Shown here: positions 9,714-18,861 of the stretch, piece by piece | Position numbering within the stretch: position 1 is the stretch's first letter | Layout of the letters: the number at the start of each line of letters is the position of its first letter | NCBI RefSeq assembly: GCF_000166775.1 | Contig: NC_014720.1 | Location: 2,164,501-2,228,500 of the forward strand | From: Caldicellulosiruptor kronotskyensis 2002 | Lineage (GTDB): Bacteria; Bacillota; Thermoanaerobacteria; Caldicellulosiruptorales; Caldicellulosiruptoraceae | DNA: 64,000 nucleotides | Reading direction: 5' to 3' | Position numbers and translations under genes: made by a program | The notes under the pieces: generated by a model | Database searches by the model: none | Told to the model about the DNA's origin: nothing | Seen by the model: the letters and a program-made list of their open reading frames with translations, nothing else

Positions 9714-10355
9714 TTACTTTGTACCAAACAGTCTGTCACCGGCATCACCAAGTCCGGGAACAATATAGCCGTGGTCATTTAGTTTTTCATCAACTGCTGC
9801 GCAGTAAATCTCAACGTCAGGATGGTCTTGAGTTAACCTTTCAATGCCTTCTGGTGCTGCAATGAGGCACATGAGTTTCAAACTCTGAGGATTGTATTTT
9901 TTTATATAGTCAAACGCGGCAGACGCAGACCCCCCTGTTGCAAGCATCGGGTCAAGCACAATTATGTCCCTTTCGTGGACATCCTGTGGAAGTTTGCAGT
10001 AATACTCAACAGGCTTTAAAGTCTCAGGGTCTCTGTAAAGACCAATATGCCCCACCTTTGCAGCAGGAATTAACTTTAAAAGTCCATCCACCATGCCAAG
10101 CCCGGCGCGCAGAATAGGCACAATTGCAAGTTTTCTTCCAGAGATTACTTTGCACTTTGCAACTCCAACAGGTGTTTCAATTTCAACCTCTTTTAAAGGT
10201 AGATTTCTTGTAACCTCATACGCCATGAGCATTGCTATCTCTTCAACAAGCTCTCTGAACTCTTTAACCCCTGTGTTTTTGTCACGAATTAAGGTTAGTT
10301 TGTGCTGAATCAAAGGATGATCAAATACATATACATTTTTCTTGTACTCTACCAT
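9714..10355 (-). CDS. upp: Uracil phosphoribosyltransferase
   Basis: Pyrimidine salvage: uracil plus PRPP gives UMP. At 213 residues it is standard length. The N-terminal [19 protein letters not shown] block, the substrate loop [13 protein letters not shown], the PRPP-binding [13 protein letters not shown] motif and the C-terminal uracil site [17 protein letters not shown] are all present. It lies in the murA-to-glmU gene string, 38 nt after rpiB. Confidence 0.97.
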   Translation of the reverse strand: MVEYKKNVYVFDHPLIQHKLTLIRDKNTGVKEFRELVEEIAMLMAYEVTRNLPLKEVEIETPVGVAKCKVISGRKLAIVPILRAGLGMVDGLLKLIPAAKVGHIGLYRDPETLKPVEYYCKLPQDVHERDIIVLDPMLATGGSASAAFDYIKKYNPQSLKLMCLIAAPEGIERLTQDHPDVEIYCAAVDEKLNDHGYIVPGLGDAGDRLFGTK

Positions 10356-10393
10356 ACTCTTTACTCCTTTCTAATAAATTTGTAATAATTTTA

Positions 10394-10840
10394 CTATTTC
10401 TGGTCATTCTCTATAAGATGTATCTTATCAATCCTTCTCTGATGTCTTCCACCTTCAAAGTTTGATGCCAAAAAGGTGTCCACAATCTCACATGCAAGCC
10501 CTTCACCGATAACCCTTGCACCCATCGCAAGGATGTTTGCATTGTTATGAGCTCGTGCAGCTTTAGCAGAAAATGTGTCATGACAAAGCGCAGCTCTAAT
10601 TCCCCTTACTTTGTTCGCAGCAATAGAGATTCCAATTCCTGTCCCACAGATGAGTATACCAAATGTAAACTCTCCGTTTTTTACTGCCAGCGCTACATCT
10701 TTCGCAATGTCCGGGTAGTCACAAGACTCCTGAGAATACGTTCCAAAGTCCTTGAACTCAACCCCTTTTTTCTCAAGATGTTTCTTCACCGCCTCTTTCA
10801 AAGAAAATCCTGCATGGTCAGAACCTATTGCAATCTTCAC
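10394..10840 (-). CDS. rpiB: Ribose-5-phosphate isomerase B
   Basis: It interconverts ribulose 5-phosphate and ribose 5-phosphate, the precursor of the PRPP made by prs downstream. RpiB/LacAB family signatures are KIAIGSDHAGFSLKEAV, the catalytic-Cys loop ILICGTGIGISIAANK, and HNNANILAMGARVIG. A GTG at 10840 has GGGGAG 9 nt upstream and gives 148 residues, the family size. The longer frame to 10885 would run into the preceding gene and lacks a ribosome site. Confidence 0.93.
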   Translation of the reverse strand: MKIAIGSDHAGFSLKEAVKKHLEKKGVEFKDFGTYSQESCDYPDIAKDVALAVKNGEFTFGILICGTGIGISIAANKVRGIRAALCHDTFSAKAARAHNNANILAMGARVIGEGLACEIVDTFLASNFEGGRHQRRIDKIHLIENDQK

Positions 10841-10869
10841 TTTTAAATTCTCCCCTTTCAAAAAATTCT

Positions 10870-11667
10870 TTATAGTAATGAACAAAGTGATGGACTGTAC
10901 CTGTTTGCAATTTCAAGAGAAAGATGATAACTTTCAAATACACCATGCTGCTCTAAAATTGAACTTACTGTCAAAAGCGCAACATCCGGGTGATTATTTT
11001 CCTCACTCAGATGTCCTAAATAGATTCTTTTTGTTCGATCAAGATTTAGTCTTAAAATCATCTGAGCTGCCTGTTCATTTGAAAGATGACCTTTATCGCT
11101 TTTTATCCTCTGTTTAAGATAATATGGGTAAGGTCCGAACATCAGCATCTCAACGTCGTGGTTTGATTCAAGTAAGATAATATCTGAAAAATCTATCATT
11201 CTGGCAACGCTGTCATTTACATGTCCAACATCTGTGCAAATTGAAACTTTTTTGTCTTTGAAATAAAAACAAAACCCCATCGGATCAGATGCATCGTGAG
11301 GTATTGAAAATGTGTCAATTCCAATACTTCCTACCGAAAAGCTTGTACCTGTATCAATTAATTTGACATAGCTTTCGTCAACTTTGCCAAGAGAGTTTTT
11401 TATGCTTTCCCATGTTTTGTAATTTGTAATAATGGGAACATTGAGCTTTCTAAAATAAATGCCTGCACATTTAACATGGTCGGAATGATCATGTGAAAGT
11501 AAAATTGCATCAATTTTCTTATTAAATCCAATTTTTTCAAGTCCCTGTGTAAGTTTTTTAAAGCTTACACCAGCATCAACTATTATTGATGTATCTTTGT
11601 ACGAAATCAAAATGCTATTTCCACTGCTTCCACTGTACAGCGGACAAAAAAGCACTTCATCTGACAT
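10870..11667 (-). CDS. Metallo-beta-lactamase-fold hydrolase, WalJ/YycJ-like
   Basis: The fold is clear from the SGSSGNSILI start and the metal motif SHDHSDH near residue 60, with later ligands in CTDVGHV, LLESNHD and LGHLSEENN. This pattern is that of the YycJ/WalJ exonuclease-like group, a probable DNA-processing enzyme in Firmicutes. In Bacillus it sits in the walRK operon; here it is between murA and rpiB with no kinase nearby. The exact substrate is not shown by the sequence. Confidence 0.8.
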   Translation of the reverse strand: MSDEVLFCPLYSGSSGNSILISYKDTSIIVDAGVSFKKLTQGLEKIGFNKKIDAILLSHDHSDHVKCAGIYFRKLNVPIITNYKTWESIKNSLGKVDESYVKLIDTGTSFSVGSIGIDTFSIPHDASDPMGFCFYFKDKKVSICTDVGHVNDSVARMIDFSDIILLESNHDVEMLMFGPYPYYLKQRIKSDKGHLSNEQAAQMILRLNLDRTKRIYLGHLSEENNHPDVALLTVSSILEQHGVFESYHLSLEIANRYSPSLCSLL

Positions 11668-11688
11668 TATTATCTTTCCCCTTTTATC

Positions 11689-12957
11689 TTATGTTCTTGA
11701 AACCTTTGCACCCAGTTTTGAAAGCTTAAAATCTATATTTTCATAACCTCTATCCACATTTTTGGCATTGTAAATTACAGTTTTCCCTTTTGCTGCAAGC
11801 CCTGCAACAATTAATGCAGCACCTGCCCGAAGGTCCACAGCAACAACCTCAGCACCTTGAAGGCTCTCAACACCTTCAACAACGGCCACTCTTCCCTCAA
11901 CCTTAATGTTTGCTCCCATCTTTTTGAGCTCATCCACATACTGGTATCTATTTTCCCACACACCTTCTGTAACAATGCTTGTACCATTACAAAGACTCAA
12001 TAGCACTGTCATCTGAGGTTGAAGGTCTGTGGGGAAACCTGGGTACGGCATTGTCTTTATGCTCGAACCTCTAAGTCTTTGCCGGCAAATAACTTCGATG
12101 CTGTCTTCATAAGTTATAACCTCTGCCCCCATCTCAATAAGCTTTGCTATCAGCGACTCTAAATGCTTAGGAATCACATTTTTTACAATTACATGTCCTT
12201 TTGTTGCGCATGCAGCAATCATATATGTCCCTGCTTCTATCTGGTCAGGAATAATTGCATACTTTGTTGGATAAAGCTTATCCACTCCTTCAATCCTTAT
12301 AACGTCAGTACCTGCGCCCTTGATTTTTGCGCCCATACTGTTCAGAAAATTTGCGGTGTCAACAACATGCGGTTCTTTTGCGGCATTTTCTATTATTGTT
12401 GTACCTTTGGCCTTGACAGCGGCAAGCATAAGATTGATTGTTGCACCAACAGACACAACATCCAAATATATCTTTGTTCCAACAAGCCTGTCTGCATATG
12501 CTTTTATCATACCATTTTCTATTCTAACATCAGCACCAAGCGCTGTAAAACCTTTTATGTGCTGGTCAATTGGTCTTGAACCAAAATTACACCCACCTGG
12601 CATGGCAACCTCCGCCCTGCCAAACCGAGTAAGAAGTGCTCCAATGAGGTAATATGAAGCTCGTATCTTCTTGACACTTTCATATGGTGCTACACAGCTG
12701 TGCAGGTTCCTCGCATCTATTTTAAGAGAATGATTGTCATACTCTATCTTTGCTCCAAGCCTTAGCAAAATGTCATCCATTGCAAACACATCTTCAATTA
12801 AAGGAAGGTTATCTATAACACTTTCCCCGTCAGCCATTAAAGCTGCGGGAATTACAGCAACTGCAGCATTTTTTGCGCCATTTATTATAACCTCGCCATC
12901 TAAAGGATTGCCACCTTCTATCACAAGTTTTTCATAAGCTTCTTTCAACTCTTGCAC
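11689..12957 (-). CDS. murA: UDP-N-acetylglucosamine 1-carboxyvinyltransferase MurA
   Basis: First committed step of peptidoglycan synthesis, adding enolpyruvate to UDP-GlcNAc. At 422 residues it is full length. [18 protein letters not shown] (with the substrate Lys-Asn pair) and [14 protein letters not shown] are present; the catalytic Cys is residue 123, the cysteine that fosfomycin alkylates. The [13 protein letters not shown] region near the C-terminus is typical. The GTG at 12957 lies immediately after GAGAGG, which is too close. A TTG three codons in (12948) would have better spacing, so the true start may be there. Confidence 0.95.
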   Translation of the reverse strand: MQELKEAYEKLVIEGGNPLDGEVIINGAKNAAVAVIPAALMADGESVIDNLPLIEDVFAMDDILLRLGAKIEYDNHSLKIDARNLHSCVAPYESVKKIRASYYLIGALLTRFGRAEVAMPGGCNFGSRPIDQHIKGFTALGADVRIENGMIKAYADRLVGTKIYLDVVSVGATINLMLAAVKAKGTTIIENAAKEPHVVDTANFLNSMGAKIKGAGTDVIRIEGVDKLYPTKYAIIPDQIEAGTYMIAACATKGHVIVKNVIPKHLESLIAKLIEMGAEVITYEDSIEVICRQRLRGSSIKTMPYPGFPTDLQPQMTVLLSLCNGTSIVTEGVWENRYQYVDELKKMGANIKVEGRVAVVEGVESLQGAEVVAVDLRAGAALIVAGLAAKGKTVIYNAKNVDRGYENIDFKLSKLGAKVSRT

Positions 12958-13106
12958 CCTCTCTTTTCAAAAAGCTTTTATTTATTTTCCCATTCTTTTA
13001 TATTATATTCTTTCTTGTGAAATCTGAAAAGAAGAATATTCTTTTCATCAAGCCAATTGAAAATATCAGCGGAAATGAAAAAGTAGTGTGATTTTCTAAA
13101 AAATGA

Positions 13107-13112
13107 TATAAT
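13107..13112 (+). promoter_or_regulatory. Probable -10 box for the nitrilase gene
   Basis: TATAAT about 40 nt upstream of the plus-strand start at 13154, in the divergent gap between murA and the nitrilase gene. No good -35 hexamer was found. Confidence 0.4.
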
Positions 13113-13153
13113 AAGAATAAGCCAAGAAATTATAGCCGAAGGGGAAACAAAAG

Positions 13154-13870
13154 ATGAAAATCGGAGTTGTTCAAATGAAGATCTCAAATAGTATCGAAAA
13201 TAATCTTCTCAAAATTGCAAATTTTTTAGAACAAGCAAAGGTCGAAGAGATAGACTTAATCTGCTTTCCTGAAATGGCGCTGACTGGCTATAATATTGAG
13301 CTTTTAAAATCAATGAATTTGAATGATATTATTTTGCCTGCTCTTGATAAAATCTCTCAACTTGCAAGCAAATACTCAGTTTGTTGCATAATTGGACATC
13401 CATTTTACGAAGGTAAAGAGTTAAAAAATTGTGCATCGATAATATTTCCTGATGGCAGATGCGAAAAATATTACAAGCTTCACCCAACTGAGATTGAAAA
13501 GAAAATATTTTCTGACGGAAAAAATCCACTTGTTTTTGAATACAAACAAAAGCGTTTTGGTACAGCCATCTGCAGAGACCAGAATTTTTATAATATATTC
13601 AAAGAATACAAAGATAGAGAATGCGACGGTGTATTTATATTAGCTGCGCACTATTACAGTCCGAAAGAAGCACGCTGGAAAATAGACAAAAATAGAAGTA
13701 TCCCTATTACAAGAGCCGTTGAAAACGGATATTATGTGTTTTTGGCAAACGCAACAGGTGCTCATCTTAACATGATAAGTCTTGGTCATAGCCTGATTGT
13801 AGATGGAAGCGGATGTATTATATGTGAGGCTGATGAGGCAGGGGAATATCTTTTGACTGCAGAAATCTAA
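13154..13870 (+). CDS. Carbon-nitrogen hydrolase (nitrilase superfamily)
   Basis: A cytoplasmic amidase-like enzyme of 238 residues. The Glu-Lys-Cys triad is visible: Glu40 in CFPEMALTGYN, Lys108 in KYYKLHP, and Cys140 in FGTAICRDQNF. The family acts on amides and nitriles; the substrate cannot be told from sequence. It is shorter than omega-amidases of about 260-280 residues. AAGGGG precedes the ATG. It is one of few plus-strand genes in the first 30 kb and converges on the YlmC-like gene 3 nt past its end. Confidence 0.8.
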   Translation: MKIGVVQMKISNSIENNLLKIANFLEQAKVEEIDLICFPEMALTGYNIELLKSMNLNDIILPALDKISQLASKYSVCCIIGHPFYEGKELKNCASIIFPDGRCEKYYKLHPTEIEKKIFSDGKNPLVFEYKQKRFGTAICRDQNFYNIFKEYKDRECDGVFILAAHYYSPKEARWKIDKNRSIPITRAVENGYYVFLANATGAHLNMISLGHSLIVDGSGCIICEADEAGEYLLTAEI

Positions 13871-13873
13871 GTC

Positions 13874-14104
13874 CTATATCTCAACCAAAATAACATCTTC
13901 ACCAATCTTTTTTATTCTTTCCCATGGAATTACATAATCTTTTTCTTTTGAGAAGATGTTGCCCACAGAAAATGGTGCCGGAACAATTATTGCATCTATT
14001 TTTCCAGTTTTAACATCAACCTCTAAATCACAAACCTTACCAAGCTTTTTTCCATCAGAGATGTTTATTACATCCTTTTCTCTCAAATCTGAAGACTTAT
14101 ACAT
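13874..14104 (-). CDS. PRC-barrel protein, YlmC/YmxH family
   Basis: A 76-residue single PRC-barrel protein (SSDLREKDVINISDGKKLGKVCDLEVD ... YVIPWERIKKIGEDVILVEI). The family is widespread in sporulating Firmicutes, where members are linked to sporulation, but a molecular function is not established. The ribosome site is weak. The gene is isolated: rnjA ends upstream of it behind a terminator, and a plus-strand nitrilase gene ends 3 nt away. Confidence 0.8.
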   Translation of the reverse strand: MYKSSDLREKDVINISDGKKLGKVCDLEVDVKTGKIDAIIVPAPFSVGNIFSKEKDYVIPWERIKKIGEDVILVEI

Positions 14105-14185
14105 TTTCTTTTATCACTTTTCAAGCACTGTTGTCTTTTATTATTATATGCAAAAGTTTTCTTCATGTGAAAATTTCACTTTAGC

Positions 14186-14221
14186 AAAAAGCCGCAGGTA
14201 CATTTTATATTTGCCTGCGGC
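14186..14221 (-). terminator. Terminator after rnjA
   Basis: Minus-strand stem GCCGCAGG with CCTGCGGC around a loop of about 15 nt, then TTTTT. It starts about 24 nt past the rnjA stop. Confidence 0.85.
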
Positions 14222-14244
14222 CCTATCAGCATAAGTAATTAAAT

Positions 14245-15912
14245 TCAAATCTCGGTTATGATTGGAATTATCATCGGATTTCTTCTTGTTTTTTCAAATA
14301 AGAAATTTCTCAGATTATCTTTTAAAATTACCTTTATTGCATTGGGCTCAGTAATATCGTTCTTATTGCAAAAGTAAAGAACGTCTTTTATTACTCTTTT
14401 TGCCTCTTCAATCAGGGGCTCAGATTCTCTAATATATATAAAACCTCTTGTGATTATATCAGGACCTGAGATGACATCTCTTGTTGCCGAATCAATAGTC
14501 AGCACAACGATAAAAAGCCCATCCTGTGCAAGGTGACGCCTATCTCTGAGAACTACATTTCCAACATCTCCCACACCAAGACCATCAACTAAAATATTCC
14601 CGGCTTGTACCATTCCAACAACTTTTGCTCCATCTTTTGTTATTTCCAATACTTTCCCATTTTCAAGTACAAATACATTTTTTTCGCCAAGTTCTAATGC
14701 AAGCTTTGCATGATGAATTAAATGCTTGAATTCTCCATGCACAGGAATACTATATTTTGGTCTTGTAAGATTGTGTATAAGCTTTATCTCTTCCTGGCAG
14801 GCATGACCTGACACATGAATGTCATCAATATCTTCATATATAACCTGCGCTCCCTGTTTAAACAAATCATTTATTACTCTATTTACAAACTTTTCATTTC
14901 CAGGAATTGGCGCTGCTGAGATTATAACAACATCTCCAGGAATAATTCCTACCTTTTTGTGCTCGGCAGATGCCATTCGTGAAAGTGCAGACATAGGCTC
15001 GCCTTGACTTCCTGTGGTGATAAGAACAATCTTGTTCAAAGGATAGTTGTCAAGCTCATCAACATCAATCAGCATTCCATCTGGCATCTTCAGATATCCA
15101 AGTTCAAGTGCTTTGTTCACAACATTTACCATACTTCTTCCCAAGACGCAAATCTTTCTTCCCTGCTTTTCAGCTGAGTTTATGACCTGCTGTACTCTGT
15201 GAATGTGTGAAGAAAATGTTGCAACAATTACTCTTCCCTGAGCTTGGGAAAATATCCTGTCAAATGTCGCACCAACAGTCTTTTCAGACAATGTAAAACC
15301 GGGCCTCTCTGCGTTTGTTGAATCGCACAAAAGTGCAAGAACTCCCTGTTTGCCAAGTTCCGCAAACCTTATTAAGTCAATCGACTCACCCTCAATGGGC
15401 GTAAAATCTACCTTGAAATCGCCTGTATGGACTATAGGACCAAGCGGTGTGTGTATAGCAACAGCAACAGAGTCAGCAATCGAATGTGTTGTCCTGATAA
15501 ATTCAATGCGCATATTGTTAAAGCTAATTACATCTCCTGCCCTGACAGTAAACAACTTAACAGTGTTCAAATCAATGCCAAATTCTAAAAGCTTTATCTC
15601 AACAAGCCCAAGAGTAAGTCTTGTACCATATATTGGAACGTTTAAATCGCGTAGGACATATGGTATTGCTCCAATGTGGTCTTCATGACCGTGTGTTAAA
15701 ATCAAAGCCTTTACCTTTTCTTTATTCTTTAAAAGATATGATATGTCAGGTATTACAAGATCAACGCCAAGCATCTCATCTTCTGGGAATGCGAGACCAC
15801 AGTCAATGACAACTATTTCGTCATTTACTTCTATTACTGTCATATTTTTGCCAATTTCATTTAATCCACCAAGAGGTATAATTCTAATTTTGTGTTCTTG
15901 TTTCTTCTTCAT
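14245..15912 (-). CDS. rnjA: Ribonuclease J
   Basis: An RNA processing and decay enzyme with 5'-exonuclease and endonuclease activity, of the beta-CASP metallo-beta-lactamase family. The 555 residues match RNase J1/J2. The N-terminal IIPLGGLNEIGKNM segment, the metal motif THGHEDHIGAIPY, HTGDFKVD, and the C-terminal motif SGHACQEEIKLI followed by PVHGEFKHL are visible. A longer frame from a TTG at 15927 exists. The ATG at 15912 has GGAGG 8 nt upstream and is preferred. It is monocistronic, bounded by terminators on both sides. Confidence 0.95.
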   Translation of the reverse strand: MKKKQEHKIRIIPLGGLNEIGKNMTVIEVNDEIVVIDCGLAFPEDEMLGVDLVIPDISYLLKNKEKVKALILTHGHEDHIGAIPYVLRDLNVPIYGTRLTLGLVEIKLLEFGIDLNTVKLFTVRAGDVISFNNMRIEFIRTTHSIADSVAVAIHTPLGPIVHTGDFKVDFTPIEGESIDLIRFAELGKQGVLALLCDSTNAERPGFTLSEKTVGATFDRIFSQAQGRVIVATFSSHIHRVQQVINSAEKQGRKICVLGRSMVNVVNKALELGYLKMPDGMLIDVDELDNYPLNKIVLITTGSQGEPMSALSRMASAEHKKVGIIPGDVVIISAAPIPGNEKFVNRVINDLFKQGAQVIYEDIDDIHVSGHACQEEIKLIHNLTRPKYSIPVHGEFKHLIHHAKLALELGEKNVFVLENGKVLEITKDGAKVVGMVQAGNILVDGLGVGDVGNVVLRDRRHLAQDGLFIVVLTIDSATRDVISGPDIITRGFIYIRESEPLIEEAKRVIKDVLYFCNKNDITEPNAIKVILKDNLRNFLFEKTRRNPMIIPIITEI

Positions 15913-15963
15913 AAAGAATTCCTCCAAAAAAAATCAAATGTAAAAAAGGTAAAAAGGCATTTT

Positions 15964-16001
15964 AAAAAAGCCCTTACGAAAATGGCTTTCGCAAGAGCTT
16001 T
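15964..16001 (-). terminator. Terminator after secF
   Basis: Minus-strand stem AAAGCTCTTGCGAAA with TTTCGTAAGGGCTTT (two G-U pairs), 5-nt loop, followed by a T run. It separates secDF from rnjA. Confidence 0.8.
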
Positions 16002-16040
16002 TTGAAGAATTTAAAAATAAGTCATAAAATAAGCATTCTT

Positions 16041-16973
16041 TTATGCTCTTTTCGGCTTTGCCTGAAGTTTTTTCTTTCTTGTACTGAGCTCCCAGTCAAA
16101 CCACAGTGCTGTTGCTATAAATATAGAAGAATAAGTACCTGATATAACACCAATCAAAAGAGGAAACGCAAATTCTTTTATTGACTGAACACCCATGATA
16201 TACAGAACGACAAGAACTATAATGACACTCATTGCTGTTGCAATTGATCTTCCTATTGTCTGGTTCATGCTAAGGTTCACAAGATCTTTGAGTTCCATCT
16301 TCCCTGCTATCCTTCTGTTTTCTCTTATCCTATCAAATACAACAATAGTGTCGTTTATAGAATAACCAAGGACAGTAAGGATTGCAGCTATAAAAGTGGA
16401 ATTTAATGGAATTTTAAAGAGAGTATATACAGTCAAAACAATCAACAGGTCATGAATCAGTGCTGCTACTGCAGTTGTGCCAAACCTGAACTCAAATCTG
16501 ATAGCAATATAAATGAGCATCAAAATTGATGCAATCACAACCGCCCAAATAGCCTGAGATTTTAGCTCAGATGAAATAGTAGCTCCTACATTCTGATAAG
16601 ATATTAAATCCTCTTTTTTCAGATTATATCTTTTAGCAATCTCAGCAAAGAGCTTGTCTCTTGTTTCCTTTGAAAGCTCTGTCTTGGTTTTGCCGTGAAC
16701 CTCATGTGCGTTTATCATTATCTTTTTGCCATCTTCAACTTTTCTCACAATTGGAGTTTGAGTTCCTGTAATTTGCTTTGTCAGTTTCTCAAGCTCGGAT
16801 ATCTCTTGAGCTGTCGGAACCTTATGAAGGTTTATCTCCAAAACTGTACCACCTGTAAAGTCTATGTCATAGTTAAAACCTTGTACAAAATACGAAATCA
16901 GCCCAATTACCATAACCAAAATTGAAACTATATAAAAGTATTTTCTTTTCCCCATAAAATCAATCTTGGTCAT
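16041..16973 (-). CDS. secF: Protein translocase subunit SecF
   Basis: An integral membrane component of the SecDF complex that pulls exported proteins across the membrane using ion flow; relevant to the many secreted enzymes encoded here. Its 310 residues have six predicted membrane segments. The periplasmic-side motif FNYDIDFTGGTVLEI and the conserved LGYSINDTIVVFDRIREN segment are visible. The ATG directly abuts the secD stop (TAAATG). Confidence 0.96.
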   Translation of the reverse strand: MTKIDFMGKRKYFYIVSILVMVIGLISYFVQGFNYDIDFTGGTVLEINLHKVPTAQEISELEKLTKQITGTQTPIVRKVEDGKKIMINAHEVHGKTKTELSKETRDKLFAEIAKRYNLKKEDLISYQNVGATISSELKSQAIWAVVIASILMLIYIAIRFEFRFGTTAVAALIHDLLIVLTVYTLFKIPLNSTFIAAILTVLGYSINDTIVVFDRIRENRRIAGKMELKDLVNLSMNQTIGRSIATAMSVIIVLVVLYIMGVQSIKEFAFPLLIGVISGTYSSIFIATALWFDWELSTRKKKLQAKPKRA

Positions 16974-18221
16974 TTAAGCATCCACCTCCCTGGTTTTCTT
17001 ACCGCCATACCACCTGATATCTTTAAATAACCCTGTATTTATAATTGAAGTAAGTAAAAATCTTGTAACGGTGATTGCTGTGAAGAACGATACCACAATA
17101 CCTATGGTGAGCGTCCATGCAAAACCCTTAATAGGACCTGTTCCTAAGAACAAAAGAACAATTCCTGCGATTATTGTTGTCACGTTAGAGTCAATAACAG
17201 CATTTAGTGCTCGCCTAAAACCTGCGTCCATAGCAGCTCTTAATGTCTTTCCACTTCTCAGCTCCTCTTTCAACCTTGCAAAGATCAAGATATTCGCGTC
17301 AACTGCCATTCCGGCAGAAAGGATTATACCTGCTATACCAGGGAGGGTCAAAGTTATCTTTGCATACCCCACAATTGCAACCAGAATAACTATATAAGCA
17401 ACTAAAGCTATATCCGCAACAAGCCCTGGCAGTCTGTAGAAAATTATCATAAACAGGAACACAAGCAAAATTCCAATAATTCCAGCTTTTAAAGTTGATT
17501 TAAAAGCCTCATTTCCAAGTGAAGGTCCTATAGCCTTGCTCTCTATCACTTTCAAAGCAAATGGAAGAGCACCAGCTTTTATCTGCTGAGCAAGAGTTTT
17601 TGCCTCTTCTAAATCTTTCATACCTTCAATTACAGCCTCACCATTGTCAATCTCTGCCTGAACAATAGGATTTGAAATGAGCTTGCCATCAAGATAAATT
17701 CCAATGTTCTGACCCAAATATTTTTTTGTCCCTTCGGCAAACTTTTTTGTTCCCTCTTTGTCAAACTTTAATGCAACTACATATCCTGATGCTGTCTGCT
17801 GTGCATATGCATCAACAACATTCCTACCTGAAACTATCAAATCTCCAGAAGGTCCCTTGAACTCAATCAAAGCTGTTCTTCCTATATATTGTATAGCTTC
17901 ATCAGGGTCTTTGACCCCTGGAATTTCTACCCTTATTCTTTTTGAACCCTGAATTGTCGCCGTTGCATCATAAAAGTTTCTCATGTCAAGCCTTGTTCTG
18001 ATAAGCTGCAACGCTGATTCCATTTCTCTTCTTGTTGGGTTTTCCTTTGCTGCCTCATATACAATGTAAACGCCGCCTTTCAAATCAAGCCCATACCTTA
18101 TAACTTTTTGGACTGACGGGATGCTTGCAGTTCCAATTTCCAGCCCAAAAAACACTATGTAAAATGCAAAGGCTATTACCAAGCATCCTATCAAAAACTT
18201 TGCTAAGCTCTTATTTTGCAT
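16974..18221 (-). CDS. secD: Protein translocase subunit SecD
   Basis: Partner of SecF. It carries the SecD signature GLDLKGGVYIVYEA, a P1-like extracytoplasmic domain (RVEIPGVKDPDEA, GRTALIEF), and the transmembrane block with GIILSAGMAVDANILIFARLKEELR. The length of 415 residues is normal for Gram-positive SecD. AAAGGAG precedes the ATG. A good promoter lies about 85 nt upstream and the secDF unit ends at the terminator near 15964. Confidence 0.96.
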   Translation of the reverse strand: MQNKSLAKFLIGCLVIAFAFYIVFFGLEIGTASIPSVQKVIRYGLDLKGGVYIVYEAAKENPTRREMESALQLIRTRLDMRNFYDATATIQGSKRIRVEIPGVKDPDEAIQYIGRTALIEFKGPSGDLIVSGRNVVDAYAQQTASGYVVALKFDKEGTKKFAEGTKKYLGQNIGIYLDGKLISNPIVQAEIDNGEAVIEGMKDLEEAKTLAQQIKAGALPFALKVIESKAIGPSLGNEAFKSTLKAGIIGILLVFLFMIIFYRLPGLVADIALVAYIVILVAIVGYAKITLTLPGIAGIILSAGMAVDANILIFARLKEELRSGKTLRAAMDAGFRRALNAVIDSNVTTIIAGIVLLFLGTGPIKGFAWTLTIGIVVSFFTAITVTRFLLTSIINTGLFKDIRWYGGKKTREVDA

Positions 18222-18304
18222 AACCCTTTCTCCTTTCTTCTTAGAAGGTTAAAAAAACTTGTAGAAGATTTAATATAAACACAGATAAATACTTATTCAG
18301 TAAA

Positions 18305-18334
18305 ATTATAATCCTCTGTTTGATAAAAAGTCAA
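18305..18334 (-). promoter_or_regulatory. SigA-type promoter for secDF
   Basis: Minus strand: TTGACT (-35, 18329-18334), 18-bp spacer, TATAAT (-10, 18305-18310). The start site would give a leader of about 75 nt before secD. Confidence 0.7.
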
Positions 18335-18344
18335 CAAATAAAAT

Positions 18345-18860
18345 TTAATAACCTTTTATCTTTTTATACTCATTGCTAAGTTCTATATACTCTCTCGCAG
18401 AAATTGCAATCTTTTCAATCTCCTCTGGTGTAAGCTCTCTTATCACTTTAGCAGGTCTGCCAAACACAAGGGTATTTGGCGGAATAACCATATTTTGAGT
18501 TATAAGACTTCCTGCTCCAATCAAGCAATTGTCTCCTATTTTGCTGCCGTTCATAATGATAGTCCCCATTCCAATTAAAACATTGTTGCCTATCTCACAA
18601 CCATGTAGAACCACATTGTGACCAACTGTAACATTGTCGCCTATTATAACAGAACAGCAGTGATCTGTGTGAATTGTCGTAAGGTCCTGTATATTTGTAT
18701 TCTTTCCAATTATAATTCTATTCTCTTCACATCTTAAAACGCAGCCAAACCACACACTTGAATTTTCTCCAATCTCAACATCACCTATTATAACTGCATT
18801 CTCAGCCACAAAAGCAGAAGTCGCAATCTTAGGCGTTTTGTCTTTATAAGTAATTATCAT
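18345..18860 (-). CDS. Gamma-carbonic-anhydrase-like hexapeptide protein
   Basis: A left-handed beta-helix protein of 171 residues with repeats such as VIIGDVEIGENSSVWFGCVLRC and NTNIQDLTTIHTDH, plus TVGHNVVLHGCEIG. The three His zinc ligands of the gamma-CA family are plausible (the His of TIHTDH and the pair in VGHNVVLHG). YrdA/CaiE-like proteins share this pattern and many lack proven anhydrase activity. Its ATG begins 1 nt after the stop of the SCIFF maturase, so it is co-transcribed with it. Confidence 0.75.
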   Translation of the reverse strand: MIITYKDKTPKIATSAFVAENAVIIGDVEIGENSSVWFGCVLRCEENRIIIGKNTNIQDLTTIHTDHCCSVIIGDNVTVGHNVVLHGCEIGNNVLIGMGTIIMNGSKIGDNCLIGAGSLITQNMVIPPNTLVFGRPAKVIRELTPEEIEKIAISAREYIELSNEYKKIKGY

Positions 18861-18861
18861 T

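Noticed and set aside
12163-12652. Plus-strand frames of 138 and 110 codons inside murA
   Set aside because: Antisense to a full-length conserved gene; cysteine-rich, biased composition typical of shadow frames.
12978-13187. A 69-codon minus-strand frame in the murA/nitrilase gap
   Set aside because: No ribosome site, it covers the promoter region of the plus-strand nitrilase gene, and its sequence is low-complexity hydrophobic.
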